Below are positions 34,943-43,819 of a stretch of DNA of 64,000 nucleotides, piece after piece. The position numbers and the translations under genes were made by a program. A model generated the notes under the pieces. The model was not told the origin of the DNA. It made no database searches and saw only the letters and a list, made by a program, of their open reading frames with translations. Source of the DNA: JAANXG01 sp049583715 (lineage in GTDB: Bacteria; Pseudomonadota; Gammaproteobacteria; Arenicellales; JAANXG01); assembly GCA_049583715.1 (NCBI GenBank), contig JBAUWJ010000135.1, forward strand, positions 8,885 through 72,884, read 5' to 3'. How positions within the stretch are numbered: the first letter of the stretch is position 1; every line of letters begins with the position of its first letter.

Positions 34943-35481
34943 CAACTTCCCGGTTCAGCGAGCTCGGCGAGGCGGAAGCCGGCGATCTTGTGGATCTCGG
35001 CGATCGCCCGGTGGAATTCCGTCTCGGGGTCGTTGTCGACACGCTCCTCGAACGCCGACAGGATGGCCGCGCGGTTGCCGCCCTTGACCGCCATCACGAA
35101 GGGAAACCCGAAGCGATCCCGGTAGGCCTGGTTGAGGCTCTGAAACCGCCGGTACTCCTCCTCGCTGCACTGATCTATGCCGGCGCCGGCCTGTTCCCGG
35201 CTGGAGGCTGCAGTGAGACCGCCGGAGACAGCCGCGCGGCCCGCAAGATCCGGGTGGGCGCGGATCAGGGCGAGCCTGGTATCCCGGTCCGCCGCGTCCA
35301 CGGTGGCGGCCAGCTCCGCCGCCAGGCTCTCGACGCTGTCGGGCCGGCCTTGCGCGCCCCGTCGCCAGGTGTCCCGCGCGACCCAGGAAGAGTGCTCGTA
35401 AATGCCGCCGAACACCTCGATGAACTCATCCTCGCTCATGCGGCTGGGCGGACGCGGAACGGACCGTGGATCGAAACGCAT
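34942..35481 (-). CDS. uraD: OHCU decarboxylase
   Basis: 179 aa from the ATG at 35481, with GAGGGG upstream. 2-oxo-4-hydroxy-4-carboxy-5-ureidoimidazoline decarboxylase gives stereospecific S-allantoin. Hallmarks are FGGIYEHSSWVA with the catalytic histidine, LIRAHPDLAGRAA and RFGFPFVMAVKG, then AAILSAFEERVDNDPETEFHRA. A longer upstream start at 35553 reads into puuE and is rejected. It lies 11 bp after puuE and overlaps alc. Confidence 0.95.
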   Translation of the reverse strand: MRFDPRSVPRPPSRMSEDEFIEVFGGIYEHSSWVARDTWRRGAQGRPDSVESLAAELAATVDAADRDTRLALIRAHPDLAGRAAVSGGLTAASSREQAGAGIDQCSEEEYRRFQSLNQAYRDRFGFPFVMAVKGGNRAAILSAFEERVDNDPETEFHRAIAEIHKIAGFRLAELAEPGS

Positions 35482-35492
35482 GCCGGCACCCC

Positions 35493-36407
35493 TCAGGAAC
35501 CCTTGAAGGGATGCTGCTTGCGCCAGTGCTCGGCGATGTCTATCCGGCGGCACAGCCAGATATCCTCATAGTCCGTCACGTAGTCCAGAAAGCGCCCCAG
35601 CGCCGCGGCCCGCCCCGGCCGGCCCGCCAGCCGGCAGTGCAGGCCGACGGACATCATCTTCGGCGCCACCTCTGCCTCTTCGTACAACACGTCGAAGCTG
35701 TCCTTGAGATAGGTGAAGAACTGGTCGCCGGAGTTGAAGCCCTGGCTGGTGGCGAAGCGCATATCGTTCGCGTCCAGAGTGTAGGGAACCATGAGCTGGG
35801 GATTCATGTGAGTGTCGTCCCAATAGGGCAGATCGTCCGCATAGCTGTCCGCGTTGTAGATGAAGCCACCCTCCTCGGCAACCAGGCGGTGCGTATTCGG
35901 GCTGCAGCGCCCCAGGTACCAGCCTCTGGGCCTCTCGCCGGTCAGCCGGGTGTGAATCTCGATGGCCTGGTGCAGATGGTCCCATTCGACGGACTCCGGG
36001 ACCCCCTGGTAGTCGATCCAGCGGTAACCGTGCGTCGCCACCTCCCAGCCCGCGTCGAGCATCGCGCGCACCACATTCGGGTTGCGCTCCATGGCCATGG
36101 CCACGGCGAAGGCCGTGACCGGTATCCGGCGCTGAGTGAACATCCGGTGCAGGCGCCAGAAACCGGCGCGCGCGCCGTACTCGTAGATGGACTCCATGTT
36201 CATGTGACGGGCACCGCGAATCGGCGCGGCGCCGATGATTTCCGACAGGAAGGCTTCCGACGCGCCGTCACCGTGCAGCACGCAGTTCTCGCCGCCTTCC
36301 TCGTAGTTGATCACGAATTGAAGGGCGAGGCGCGCCTTCCTCGGCCACGCCGGATGGGGAGGATTGGCGCCGTAGCCGATCAGGTCTCTTGCGTATCGCC
36401 GTGTCAT
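35493..36407 (-). CDS. puuE: Allantoinase PuuE (polysaccharide deacetylase-like)
   Basis: 304 aa from the ATG at 36407 (MTRRYARDLIGYGANPPHPAWP), the conserved beginning of this family. Starts at 36431 and 36518 overlap or approach puuD. It is a cofactor-independent allantoinase of the NodB-like fold, with FVINYEEGGENCVLHGD, NMESIYEYGARAGFWRL, WEVATHGYRWIDY and a terminal LHCRLAGRPGRAAAL stretch. It opens the allantoin ring to allantoate. It is not related to the amidohydrolase-type AllB. Confidence 0.95.
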   Translation of the reverse strand: MTRRYARDLIGYGANPPHPAWPRKARLALQFVINYEEGGENCVLHGDGASEAFLSEIIGAAPIRGARHMNMESIYEYGARAGFWRLHRMFTQRRIPVTAFAVAMAMERNPNVVRAMLDAGWEVATHGYRWIDYQGVPESVEWDHLHQAIEIHTRLTGERPRGWYLGRCSPNTHRLVAEEGGFIYNADSYADDLPYWDDTHMNPQLMVPYTLDANDMRFATSQGFNSGDQFFTYLKDSFDVLYEEAEVAPKMMSVGLHCRLAGRPGRAAALGRFLDYVTDYEDIWLCRRIDIAEHWRKQHPFKGS

Positions 36408-36468
36408 GACTGCTCGGTTTTCACTTTGCATTCCCGGGCGGTACCCGGACCGGCGAGCCTCCCTGGCT

Positions 36469-37683
36469 TCACTCGCCTGACCCTGACGAGGCCTTCGCGT
36501 CGTTCTGGTACCAGCCACCGAGAATTCTACGCTCCTCGTCCGTCATCCCCGTCAAGTTCCCGAGCGGCATCACCTTGTCGGCGACGGCCTGCTGGTAGAT
36601 GCGGTCCTTGTTGGCCAGTATCTCCTGCCGGTCATCCAGCATCAGGCCCTTGGGGGCGGACGCGAATCCGGGCTGCACGGGAGACTTGGAATGGCAGGGC
36701 CGGCAGCGCCGGGCGATGATCGACTCGACCCGGGAAAAACCGGCCGCCGCCCCGGTGCTCCCGCCCGGCGAAGAGGATGAGGGGGCGATCGCCGCCGCGA
36801 GCGCAATCACGATGAGGGCGGCGACGATCAACGGCACCGGCGACGCCCCGCCCTTGTGGCGTGCGACGAAGTAGACGCGGACCAGCGCGCCGGCGAGCGA
36901 CAGCGCGATCAGGATCAGCCAGTTGTACTGATGCGAGTACGTCATCGCATAGTGATTGCTGATCATGACGAACAACACCGGCAGCGTGAAATAAGTGTTG
37001 TGGACCGAGCGCTGCTTGCCTTTGATACCGTAGGCCGGGTCGGGTTTGCGCCCCTCCTTCGCGGCAGCCACCAGCTCCTTCTGGCCGGGGATGATGACAT
37101 GGGCGACGTTCGCCACCATGATGGTGCCGAGCATGGCGCCGTAGTGGATGAAGGCGCCGCGACCGCTGAACAGGTGGCACAGCACGAAGGCCATGACCGA
37201 TGCGAATATGAAAATGCAGGCCGCCAGCAGCTTCTCGTTGTTGCCGATGGGCGAGCGGCAGAGCAGGTCGTAGACCACCCAGCCGACGACCAGCGTGCCG
37301 ATGCCGATCCCGATCGCCTCGGGCCTCGTCAGGTTGGCGACCCTGGGATCGATGAGGTAGACGTTGGCGCCGTACCAGTAGATCAAGGCCAGCAGGAATG
37401 CCCCCGACAGCCACGTGGTGTACGCCTCCCACTTGAACCAGTGCAGGGTGCCGGGCATCTCGGGGGGCGTAAGGGCGTATTTCTGCGCGTGGTAGAAGCC
37501 GCCGCCGTGCACAGACCAGACTTCGCCGGCCACGCCCTTGTCGTTGTCGGCGGCTTCCTTCGGCGCCAGCAGGTGGTCATCCAGCCACACGAAGTAGAAG
37601 GAAGCCCCGATCCAGGCCACGCCGGCGACGAAGTGCAGCCAGCGACCGAGGAGGCTCAGCCAGTCGAGGATATAGGCTTCCAT
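36469..37683 (-). CDS. puuD: Membrane urate hydroxylase PuuD with C-terminal cytochrome c domain
   Basis: 404 aa. There are about eight membrane segments over residues 1-310 (start MEAYILDWLSLLGRWLHFVAGVAWIGASFYFVWLD), then a cytochrome c domain with CRPCH at 327-331 and a likely axial methionine M372 in VMPLGN. It oxidises urate to 5-hydroxyisourate and passes electrons to the respiratory chain instead of forming peroxide. It is the first gene of the allantoin-branch unit, after a repeat-filled 250-bp gap downstream of the BMP transporter. Confidence 0.95.
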   Translation of the reverse strand: MEAYILDWLSLLGRWLHFVAGVAWIGASFYFVWLDDHLLAPKEAADNDKGVAGEVWSVHGGGFYHAQKYALTPPEMPGTLHWFKWEAYTTWLSGAFLLALIYWYGANVYLIDPRVANLTRPEAIGIGIGTLVVGWVVYDLLCRSPIGNNEKLLAACIFIFASVMAFVLCHLFSGRGAFIHYGAMLGTIMVANVAHVIIPGQKELVAAAKEGRKPDPAYGIKGKQRSVHNTYFTLPVLFVMISNHYAMTYSHQYNWLILIALSLAGALVRVYFVARHKGGASPVPLIVAALIVIALAAAIAPSSSSPGGSTGAAAGFSRVESIIARRCRPCHSKSPVQPGFASAPKGLMLDDRQEILANKDRIYQQAVADKVMPLGNLTGMTDEERRILGGWYQNDAKASSGSGE

Positions 37684-37716
37684 GAAATTCTTAGATCAAT
37701 TGCAGGCAGAGGATGT

Positions 37717-37920
37717 GGGCCGGCCTTTCAGGCCGGCCCTGTTGTCACCAGTCGGAGTGAATTCCGACCCACGGGGTGTGCATCTGTGAACCCAGGTTCC
37801 GGATGGGTCAGAACTCATTCTGACTCAGGGCAATTGTCGGAATGAATTCCGATCCACTGGGATGGGATTGTGGGTCAGAATTCATTCTGACTGACAACTG
37901 TCGGAATAAATTCCGACCCA
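37717..37920. repeat. Two-hairpin repeat with five GTCGGAAT-type palindromes
   Basis: Hairpin A GGGCCGGCCT-ttc-AGGCCGGCCC (37717-37739) is followed by palindromes at 37751-37768, 37807-37824, 37836-37853, 37874-37891 and 37900-37917. Some read GTCGGAAT/ATTCCGAC and others GTCAGAAT/ATTCTGAC, with paired changes that keep the stem. It occupies the gap between the BMP binding-protein gene and puuD on the minus strand. Confidence 0.9.
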
Positions 37921-37933
37921 CTGGGATCCGGTC

Positions 37934-39022
37934 CTACTTCGGCAGCTTGCCCACCACGCCTTCGACGTACCAGTCGAGCTTCTGGAGCTGCTCGTCGCTC
38001 AGCATCTGGCCTTCCGGCACCCGCACCTTGCCGTCCTGGTCCTTGATGGGACCCTGGAAGGGGTGGAACTTGCCGTCGATGATGGCCTGCTTCCTGGCCT
38101 CGACCTCTTTGGCGACCGACTCCGGCACCGCGGAGTTCAACGGCGCGATGTTCACCATGCCGTCCTTCAGCCCACCCCACACGCTCTCGGGCTTCCAGGT
38201 GCCGTTCAGCACTTCCTTGGCGATCTTGATGTAGAACTTACCCCAGTGATGGGTGGCCGCCGTCAACTCGGTCTTGGGGCCGTACTTGGACATGTCCGAG
38301 TGGTAGGCCACCGACCAGACGCCCTTCTCCTCCGCCGCCTGCACTACCGCCGTGGAGTCGGTGTGATGGGTCAGTACGTCGGCGCCCTGGGAGACCAGCA
38401 CGCCGGCGGCCTCGCGCTCGCGGCCCGGATCGAACCAGGAGTTGGTCCAGATCACCTTCACCTGGGCCTTCGGATTCACGCTGCGCATGCCGAGGGTAAA
38501 GGCGTCGATGCCCCGCAGCACCTCGGGGATCGGATACGCGGCGACGTAGCCGGCAATGTTCGTCTTGGTCATACGCCCCGCCACGACGCCCGTGAGATAG
38601 CGGGCCTGGTAGAAGCGTGCGGAGTAGATCCCGACGTTCTTGGCCATCTTGTATCCGGTGGCGTGCTCGAACACCACGTTCGGAAACTGCTTGGCCACCT
38701 TGATGGTGGGATTCATGTAGCCGAAGGACGTCGTAAAGATGAGGCCGTAGCCGTCCGAGGCGAACTGCCGAATGACACGCTCCGCCTCGCCGCCTTCCGG
38801 CACGTTCTCCACGTACTTGGTCTGCACCTTGCCGTCCAGCGCTTTCTGCAGCTCCTGGCGTCCTACCTCATGCTGGTGGGTCCACCCGGCGTCGCTCACC
38901 GGGCTCACGTAGAGGAAGCCGATCTTCAGCGGACCGGCCGCCACGGCGGGAAGGCTCGCTGCCAGCCCCAGGACGGTCGCGGCCAGCAGCGACGTGATTT
39001 TGCGAATACTGGATTTACTCAT
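37934..39022 (-). CDS. BMP-family (Med/PnrA-like) ABC transporter substrate-binding protein
   Basis: 362 aa with a signal peptide (KITSLLAATVLGLAASLPAVA). The BMP fold is shown by KIGFLYVSPVSDAGWTHQHEVGRQEL, IFTTSFGYMNPTIKVAKQFPNVVFEHATGYK, YVAAYPIPEVLRGIDAFTLGMRSVNPKAQVKVIWTNSW and ADVLTHHTDSTAVVQAAEEKGVW. Family members bind nucleosides or purines. The surrounding purine-degradation genes suggest import of purine bases or nucleosides. It is the last gene of a four-gene transporter unit. Confidence 0.94.
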   Translation of the reverse strand: MSKSSIRKITSLLAATVLGLAASLPAVAAGPLKIGFLYVSPVSDAGWTHQHEVGRQELQKALDGKVQTKYVENVPEGGEAERVIRQFASDGYGLIFTTSFGYMNPTIKVAKQFPNVVFEHATGYKMAKNVGIYSARFYQARYLTGVVAGRMTKTNIAGYVAAYPIPEVLRGIDAFTLGMRSVNPKAQVKVIWTNSWFDPGREREAAGVLVSQGADVLTHHTDSTAVVQAAEEKGVWSVAYHSDMSKYGPKTELTAATHHWGKFYIKIAKEVLNGTWKPESVWGGLKDGMVNIAPLNSAVPESVAKEVEARKQAIIDGKFHPFQGPIKDQDGKVRVPEGQMLSDEQLQKLDWYVEGVVGKLPK

Positions 39023-39037
39023 GGTTCTCTCCGTTCG

Positions 39038-39961
39038 TTAGACGTCAGGATGATAAGGCTTGCCCAGAGAGGCAGGCGCATTCAGGCGAATCGTGTTGAT
39101 ATCTCTCGAGATCAGCACCAGCACCAGGATGGTAGCGAGGTACGGCAGCGTCGACAGGAGCTGGGACGGAATATCCACGCCGAAGCCCTGCACGTTGAAC
39201 TGTATGATGGTAACGCCGCCGAAAAGGTAGGCGCCAACCATCACGCGCAGCGGCCGCCAGGTCGAGAATACGACCAGCGCGAGTGCGATCCAGCCGCGCC
39301 CGGCAGTCATCTCCTCCACCCACAGCGGCGTGTGCACCAGCGACAGATATCCCCCGCCGAGTCCCGCCATGGCGCCCCCGAACAGCACGGCGAGATAGCG
39401 AATGCCGACGACGTGATGGCCGAGTGACACGGCGGACTCCGGGGACTCCCCCACGGCTCGGATCACCAGCCCGCCCTTGGTGTGGAACAGAAACCAGGAT
39501 ATCGCCGCGAAGGCGACGAACGACAGGTAGATCAGTGGATCGAACGAGAACAGCAGTCGTCCGATGATCGGAAGATCACTCAAGCCGGGGACATGGATCG
39601 CCGGAATCCCCGGCAACGTGGCGCTGGTGTAGGCGAGGCCGATGTAGGCGCTGGTACCGACGCCGAAGATGGTCAGCGCCAGCCCTGCGGCGACCTGGTT
39701 GGCCTGGAAAGTGAGCGTCAGCACGCCGAACAGGAAGGCCATCCCGGCGCCGGCCAGCATCGAGACGACGATGCCGAGCCATATGCTGCCGGAATCGTGC
39801 GCCACCGCGAAGCCGCACACCGCGCCCATCAGCATCATCCCTTCGACACCCAGGTTCAACACGCCGGATTTCTCCGTGACGAGCTCTCCGAGCGCCGCGA
39901 ACACCAGGGGCGTGCCGGCGGCGACGGTCGCGACGATGATACCGATGATCGTGTCGGTCAT
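39038..39961 (-). CDS. ABC transporter permease (YufQ/branched-chain type) of purine importer
   Basis: 307 aa from the ATG at 39961. It has eight to nine membrane segments with VTEKSGVLNLGVEGMMLMGAVCGF near the start, typical of the YufQ-like permeases paired with BMP binding proteins. Its ATG overlaps the stop codon of the upstream permease as ATGA. It forms the second membrane subunit of the putative purine/nucleoside importer. Confidence 0.93.
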   Translation of the reverse strand: MTDTIIGIIVATVAAGTPLVFAALGELVTEKSGVLNLGVEGMMLMGAVCGFAVAHDSGSIWLGIVVSMLAGAGMAFLFGVLTLTFQANQVAAGLALTIFGVGTSAYIGLAYTSATLPGIPAIHVPGLSDLPIIGRLLFSFDPLIYLSFVAFAAISWFLFHTKGGLVIRAVGESPESAVSLGHHVVGIRYLAVLFGGAMAGLGGGYLSLVHTPLWVEEMTAGRGWIALALVVFSTWRPLRVMVGAYLFGGVTIIQFNVQGFGVDIPSQLLSTLPYLATILVLVLISRDINTIRLNAPASLGKPYHPDV

Positions 39962-41046
39962 GAGCCGGTCTCCGCCGCCCGCGCGCCGGGCGCATCCCAT
40001 CGGATGCGGAAGTTGATGAACAGGTCCGCCGCCAGCAGATAGAACAGCAGCATGCCCTGGAACACGCCGGTCACGGCCGAGGGCAGGCCGAGATGCATCT
40101 GGGCCGACTCGCCGCCGAGATAAAGCAGCGACATCAGCAGCCCCGCCAGCAGCACGCCCACCGGATGCAGGCGGCCCACGAAAGCCACGATGATCGCGGC
40201 GTAGCCATAACCCGGCGAGACCGAGGGCACGAGCTGGCCGATGGGGCCGGCCACCTCCATCAATCCCGCGACGCCGGCGCAGGCGCCGCCCGTCAACAGG
40301 CCCACCCAGATCATGCGCTTGCGCTTGAAGCCGGCGTACAGCGCCGCGGCGTCCGCCATGCCCGCGACCTGCATCTGGTAGCCGAGAAAGCTCTTGCGCA
40401 CGAAGACCCAGGCCAGCGCGACCGCCGCCAGCGCGACGAAGACGCCGATGTGCAGGCGCGTGCCCTGCAGCACGATGGGCAGCGTCGCCGAAGCGGAGAA
40501 CATCCTCGACTCGGGAAAGTTGAAGCCCTGCGGATCGCGCAGGGGCTCGTGCACCAGGTAATTCAATATCAGGATGGCGACATAGTTGAGCATCAGGCTC
40601 ACGAGGATCTCGCTGGTATTGAAGCGGGTGCGCAGGAGCGCCGGGATCGCCGCCCAGAACATGCCGCCGATCGCGCCCATCACGAACATCAGCGGCAGGA
40701 TGTACACGCCCTGCTGGTCGTAGAAGTACAAGGCGACGCAGCCGCCGAAGATCGCCCCCATCGCAAGCTGGCCTTCGGCGCCGATGTTCCAGACGTTGGA
40801 GCGAAAACCCACGGACAGCCCCACGCCGATGAGCACTAGGGGGATCGCCTTGACGCCCAGCTCGCCCAGCCCATAGCGGTTGTCGATGGGCGCGATGAAG
40901 AAGGCGTGGAAGGTGGCGAGCGGGTTGAGAGACATGAAGGCGGAGAACAGCAAGCCGGTCACCAGCATCAGCGCCACCGCGACGAGCGGGGACAGGTACT
41001 TCATCCGGGTCGAGGGCTCCGGGCGGGCTTCGATCTTAACCCACAT
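39958..41046 (-). CDS. ABC transporter permease (YufP type) of purine importer
   Basis: 362 aa. There are about ten membrane segments. The conserved region VGFRSNVWNIGAEGQLAMGAIFGG and the terminal GVFQGMLLFYLLAADLFINFRIRW are typical of YufP-like permeases. The start overlaps the ATPase gene by 11 bp. An internal Met at residue 15 (MKYLSPLVAV) is an alternative start directly before the first membrane segment. Confidence 0.92.
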   Translation of the reverse strand: MWVKIEARPEPSTRMKYLSPLVAVALMLVTGLLFSAFMSLNPLATFHAFFIAPIDNRYGLGELGVKAIPLVLIGVGLSVGFRSNVWNIGAEGQLAMGAIFGGCVALYFYDQQGVYILPLMFVMGAIGGMFWAAIPALLRTRFNTSEILVSLMLNYVAILILNYLVHEPLRDPQGFNFPESRMFSASATLPIVLQGTRLHIGVFVALAAVALAWVFVRKSFLGYQMQVAGMADAAALYAGFKRKRMIWVGLLTGGACAGVAGLMEVAGPIGQLVPSVSPGYGYAAIIVAFVGRLHPVGVLLAGLLMSLLYLGGESAQMHLGLPSAVTGVFQGMLLFYLLAADLFINFRIRWDAPGARAAETGS

Positions 41047-42610
41047 TCGCAGTCTCCCGGTTCGTCCCGCCCGATGCTTCGGAGTCCGGAAACATCCCGC
41101 TCATCCACAAGCCGATCTCCTCCATGTTGGTCTCGGAGGTCTTACGCGCCGGCGACATGCGGCCCTGGGCGATGACGACGATGCAGTCGCAGATCTCGAA
41201 AAGCTCGTCCAGCTCCTCCGAGACCACCAGCACCGCCGCGCCCTTGTTGCGCAGGTCGATCAGCGACTGGCGGATGGCCGCCGCCGCGCCCACATCCACG
41301 CCCCAGGTGGGCTGCGCCGCCACCAGTATCTCCGGCTTCTGGCTGACCTCGCGGCCGACGATGAACTTCTGCAGGTTGCCGCCGGACAGGCTCTTCGCCG
41401 CGGCCTGGGTGCCGGCACAGCGCACGTCGAAGTCGCGCACGCACTGCTCGGCGAACTCGTGCACCCGGGCGCGGTTGATCAGACCCATGCTCACCATGCC
41501 CTGCCGGTGCGCCGTGAGCAGCGCGTTGTCGTCCAGCGACATCGGCGGCACGGCACCGCGCCCGAGGCGCTCCTCGGGCACGAAGGTCAGCCCCAGCCCG
41601 CGGCGCGCATAGGCGTCGAGATGGGCAACCGGCTTGCCGTCTATGCGCACCGTCGATGCGCGAGAAGCAGAGAGCGGAGCTTCTCCGCTGATGATCGCCA
41701 TCAGCTCCTGCTGGCCGTTGCCCGAGATGCCCGCGATGCCGACGATCTCGCCGCCGTGGACTGTGAAGGAGATATTCTTCAGGTCGGTGCCGAAGGGGTC
41801 CTCGGACTTCGTCGAGAGCCCGTCCACCACCAGGCGGTCGGCGCCGCCGCTTTCCGGCTCGCCGTGCTCGCAGACCGGGAGCTCTCGGCCGATCATCATC
41901 CGGGCGAGGCCCGCGGTGCCCTCTTTTTTGGGATCGACCACGCCGGTTACCTTTCCGAGGCGCATCACCGTCGCGGTATGACACAGGTCGAGGATCTCCT
42001 CCAGCTTGTGGCTGATGTAGAGGATGCTGCAGCCTTCGCTGGCCAGGCGTCTCAGGGTTTCGAACAGCCGGACCACCGCCTGCGGCGTCAGCACCGAGGT
42101 GGGCTCATCCATGATCAGGAGCTTCGGCTCCTGCAGCAGGCAGCGGATGATCTCGACGCGCTGACGCTCTCCGACTGAAAGGCTGTGCACGAGACGGCGC
42201 GGGTCCAGCGGCAGGCCGTAGCGCTCGGAGACCGACTTGATGCGCTCCGACAGCTCGTCCAGGCGATAAGGCCCCTCCATGCCGAGAGCAATGTTCTGCG
42301 CCACCGTCAATGTCTCGAACAGCGAGAAATGCTGGAACACCATGCCGATGCCGAGCTTGCGCGCGTCCGAGGGCCGGTGGATCTGCGCCGGCCTGCCTTC
42401 CCACAGGATCTCCCCGGCGTCCGGGCGGGTGACGCCGTAGATGATCTTCATGAGAGTGCTCTTGCCGGCACCGTTCTCGCCGACCACGGCATGGATGTCG
42501 CCCGGGTAGACCGTCAGGTCAACGCCGTCGTTGGCGACGACCGCCGGATACACCTTGCGTATACCCCGCAGCTCGAGCCGCGGGGTGGACGATGAATCAG
42601 GTTCGCTCAT
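41036..42610 (-). CDS. Dual-domain ABC ATPase (YufO/RbsA-like) of purine importer
   Basis: 524 aa with two ABC domains. The first has Walker A GENGAGKST, signature LSVGERQRVEI and Walker B LLIMDEPTSVLTP. The second (about 260-510) has a degenerate Walker A (GISGNGQQEL) with signature LSGGNLQKFIVGRE. This asymmetry is normal for RbsA/YufO. It is the first gene of the transporter unit and follows xdhC after 162 bp containing a composite repeat. Confidence 0.93.
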   Translation of the reverse strand: MSEPDSSSTPRLELRGIRKVYPAVVANDGVDLTVYPGDIHAVVGENGAGKSTLMKIIYGVTRPDAGEILWEGRPAQIHRPSDARKLGIGMVFQHFSLFETLTVAQNIALGMEGPYRLDELSERIKSVSERYGLPLDPRRLVHSLSVGERQRVEIIRCLLQEPKLLIMDEPTSVLTPQAVVRLFETLRRLASEGCSILYISHKLEEILDLCHTATVMRLGKVTGVVDPKKEGTAGLARMMIGRELPVCEHGEPESGGADRLVVDGLSTKSEDPFGTDLKNISFTVHGGEIVGIAGISGNGQQELMAIISGEAPLSASRASTVRIDGKPVAHLDAYARRGLGLTFVPEERLGRGAVPPMSLDDNALLTAHRQGMVSMGLINRARVHEFAEQCVRDFDVRCAGTQAAAKSLSGGNLQKFIVGREVSQKPEILVAAQPTWGVDVGAAAAIRQSLIDLRNKGAAVLVVSEELDELFEICDCIVVIAQGRMSPARKTSETNMEEIGLWMSGMFPDSEASGGTNRETANVG

Positions 42611-42646
42611 TGTTGTTGGTTATGATTCATTTGAAACAAGGTCGTC

Positions 42647-42785
42647 CCCTCTCCCGCTGGCGGGAGAGGGATAGGGCGAGGGCAATGGAATCCAGCCTCG
42701 GCACCACCCTTTTGGTACCCACGCATGCTTGGAACCGGGAAGGGCGCAAACGCCACACCAGACCCTGCCCCCTCACCCCAACTCT
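42647..42785. repeat. Composite CCCTCTCCC repeat, long form
   Basis: It begins with CCCTCTCCCGCTGGCGGGAG (42647 on), then GGGCGAGGGCAAT, a GCCTCGG block, TTTGGTACCCACG, GCTTGGAACCGGGAAGGG and CCCCCTCACCCC. The inverted copy at 57.55-57.71 kb shares all of these blocks. It separates xdhC from the ABC importer genes on the same strand. Confidence 0.85.
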
Positions 42786-43819
42786 CTCGACGCCGGTTCC
42801 CGCTCATCTTCCTTCCCTCTCTGCGCGGCCTCCCACGCTCTCAACACCTGCGCCGCCACCGCCACCGCGATCACCTCGGGCCGCTTGCCGCTGATGCCAT
42901 CGATACCGATGGGACAGGTTAACCGATTCAGGGCGGCTTGCGTAATCCCTTTCGCGCGCCAGCGCTTCTCGAAGTTCATTCGTTTCGACTTCGAGCCGAT
43001 GAGACCCAGGTAAGCGAAATCACCGCGTTCGAGGACGCGCTCGCAGACCGCGAGATCGATCGGGTGGCTGTGGGTCGTGACCAGATAGAACGCACCGGGC
43101 GCGCACTCGTCCACCACTGATTCGGGGACGCGCACCGTCCTGGTGCGAACGTTCGCCGGCAGAGACTCCGGGAATCGATCCGCCAGGCTGTCGACCCAGG
43201 TGATCTCACAGGGCAAGGTAGCCAGCACGCCCACCAGTGCCGTACCGACATGACCGGCGCCAAAGAGCACGATGTTGAAGTCCACCGCAGGGACCGGATC
43301 GACGAACCAGCCCGCTTTGCGGTCAAACAGGGGCTTGGCCGACTGCCCCACCTGCTCCACCATGGCGCGGACGCGCCCGTCCAGCGACCCGGCGGCGGGC
43401 GTATCCGCCGGATCGAGCACATATTTCTCGTCACGACCGAGCCGCGTGGCCAGGACCATCGCCGTCTGCCCGCGCCGCGCCTCCATCAGCTCGCCCAGCC
43501 AGGCCCGGGGCCCGCCGGGAATGCGTTCGAGCAGCAGCGTCACGACGCCCCCGCAGCACTGGCCGAGCAGCGGGCTCAGCTTGTGGCTTTCCACGGTGTT
43601 CACGTAGTCGCCGCCCTCTTCCAGCAGCAGCCGGGCGCTCTCTATCCCGGCGTGCTCGACCTGGCCGCCGCCGATGGTGTCGTGGACCGCTTTCTCCGAT
43701 ACCACCATCTTCGCGCCCGGCTCGCGCGGCGTGGAGCCGCGGGTCTGAACCACGGTCACCAGCACCGCGGGCTCGCCCCGACGGTTCAGCTCATGCAAGG
43801 CCGTGAGCCAGTCGCTCAT
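42773..43819 (-). CDS. xdhC: Xanthine dehydrogenase accessory protein XdhC
   Basis: 348 aa from an ATG at 43819 that overlaps the xdhB stop as ATGA. The N-terminal XdhC/CoxI domain has TRGSTPREPGAKMVVSE and GGGQVEHAGIE, with a QCCGG motif. The C-terminal Rossmann domain starts NIVLFGAGHVGTALVGVL. It binds molybdenum cofactor, protects it during sulfuration and inserts it into XdhB. A much longer in-frame extension upstream is antisense-like shadow within xdhB. Confidence 0.94.
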   Translation of the reverse strand: MSDWLTALHELNRRGEPAVLVTVVQTRGSTPREPGAKMVVSEKAVHDTIGGGQVEHAGIESARLLLEEGGDYVNTVESHKLSPLLGQCCGGVVTLLLERIPGGPRAWLGELMEARRGQTAMVLATRLGRDEKYVLDPADTPAAGSLDGRVRAMVEQVGQSAKPLFDRKAGWFVDPVPAVDFNIVLFGAGHVGTALVGVLATLPCEITWVDSLADRFPESLPANVRTRTVRVPESVVDECAPGAFYLVTTHSHPIDLAVCERVLERGDFAYLGLIGSKSKRMNFEKRWRAKGITQAALNRLTCPIGIDGISGKRPEVIAVAVAAQVLRAWEAAQRGKEDEREPASRELG

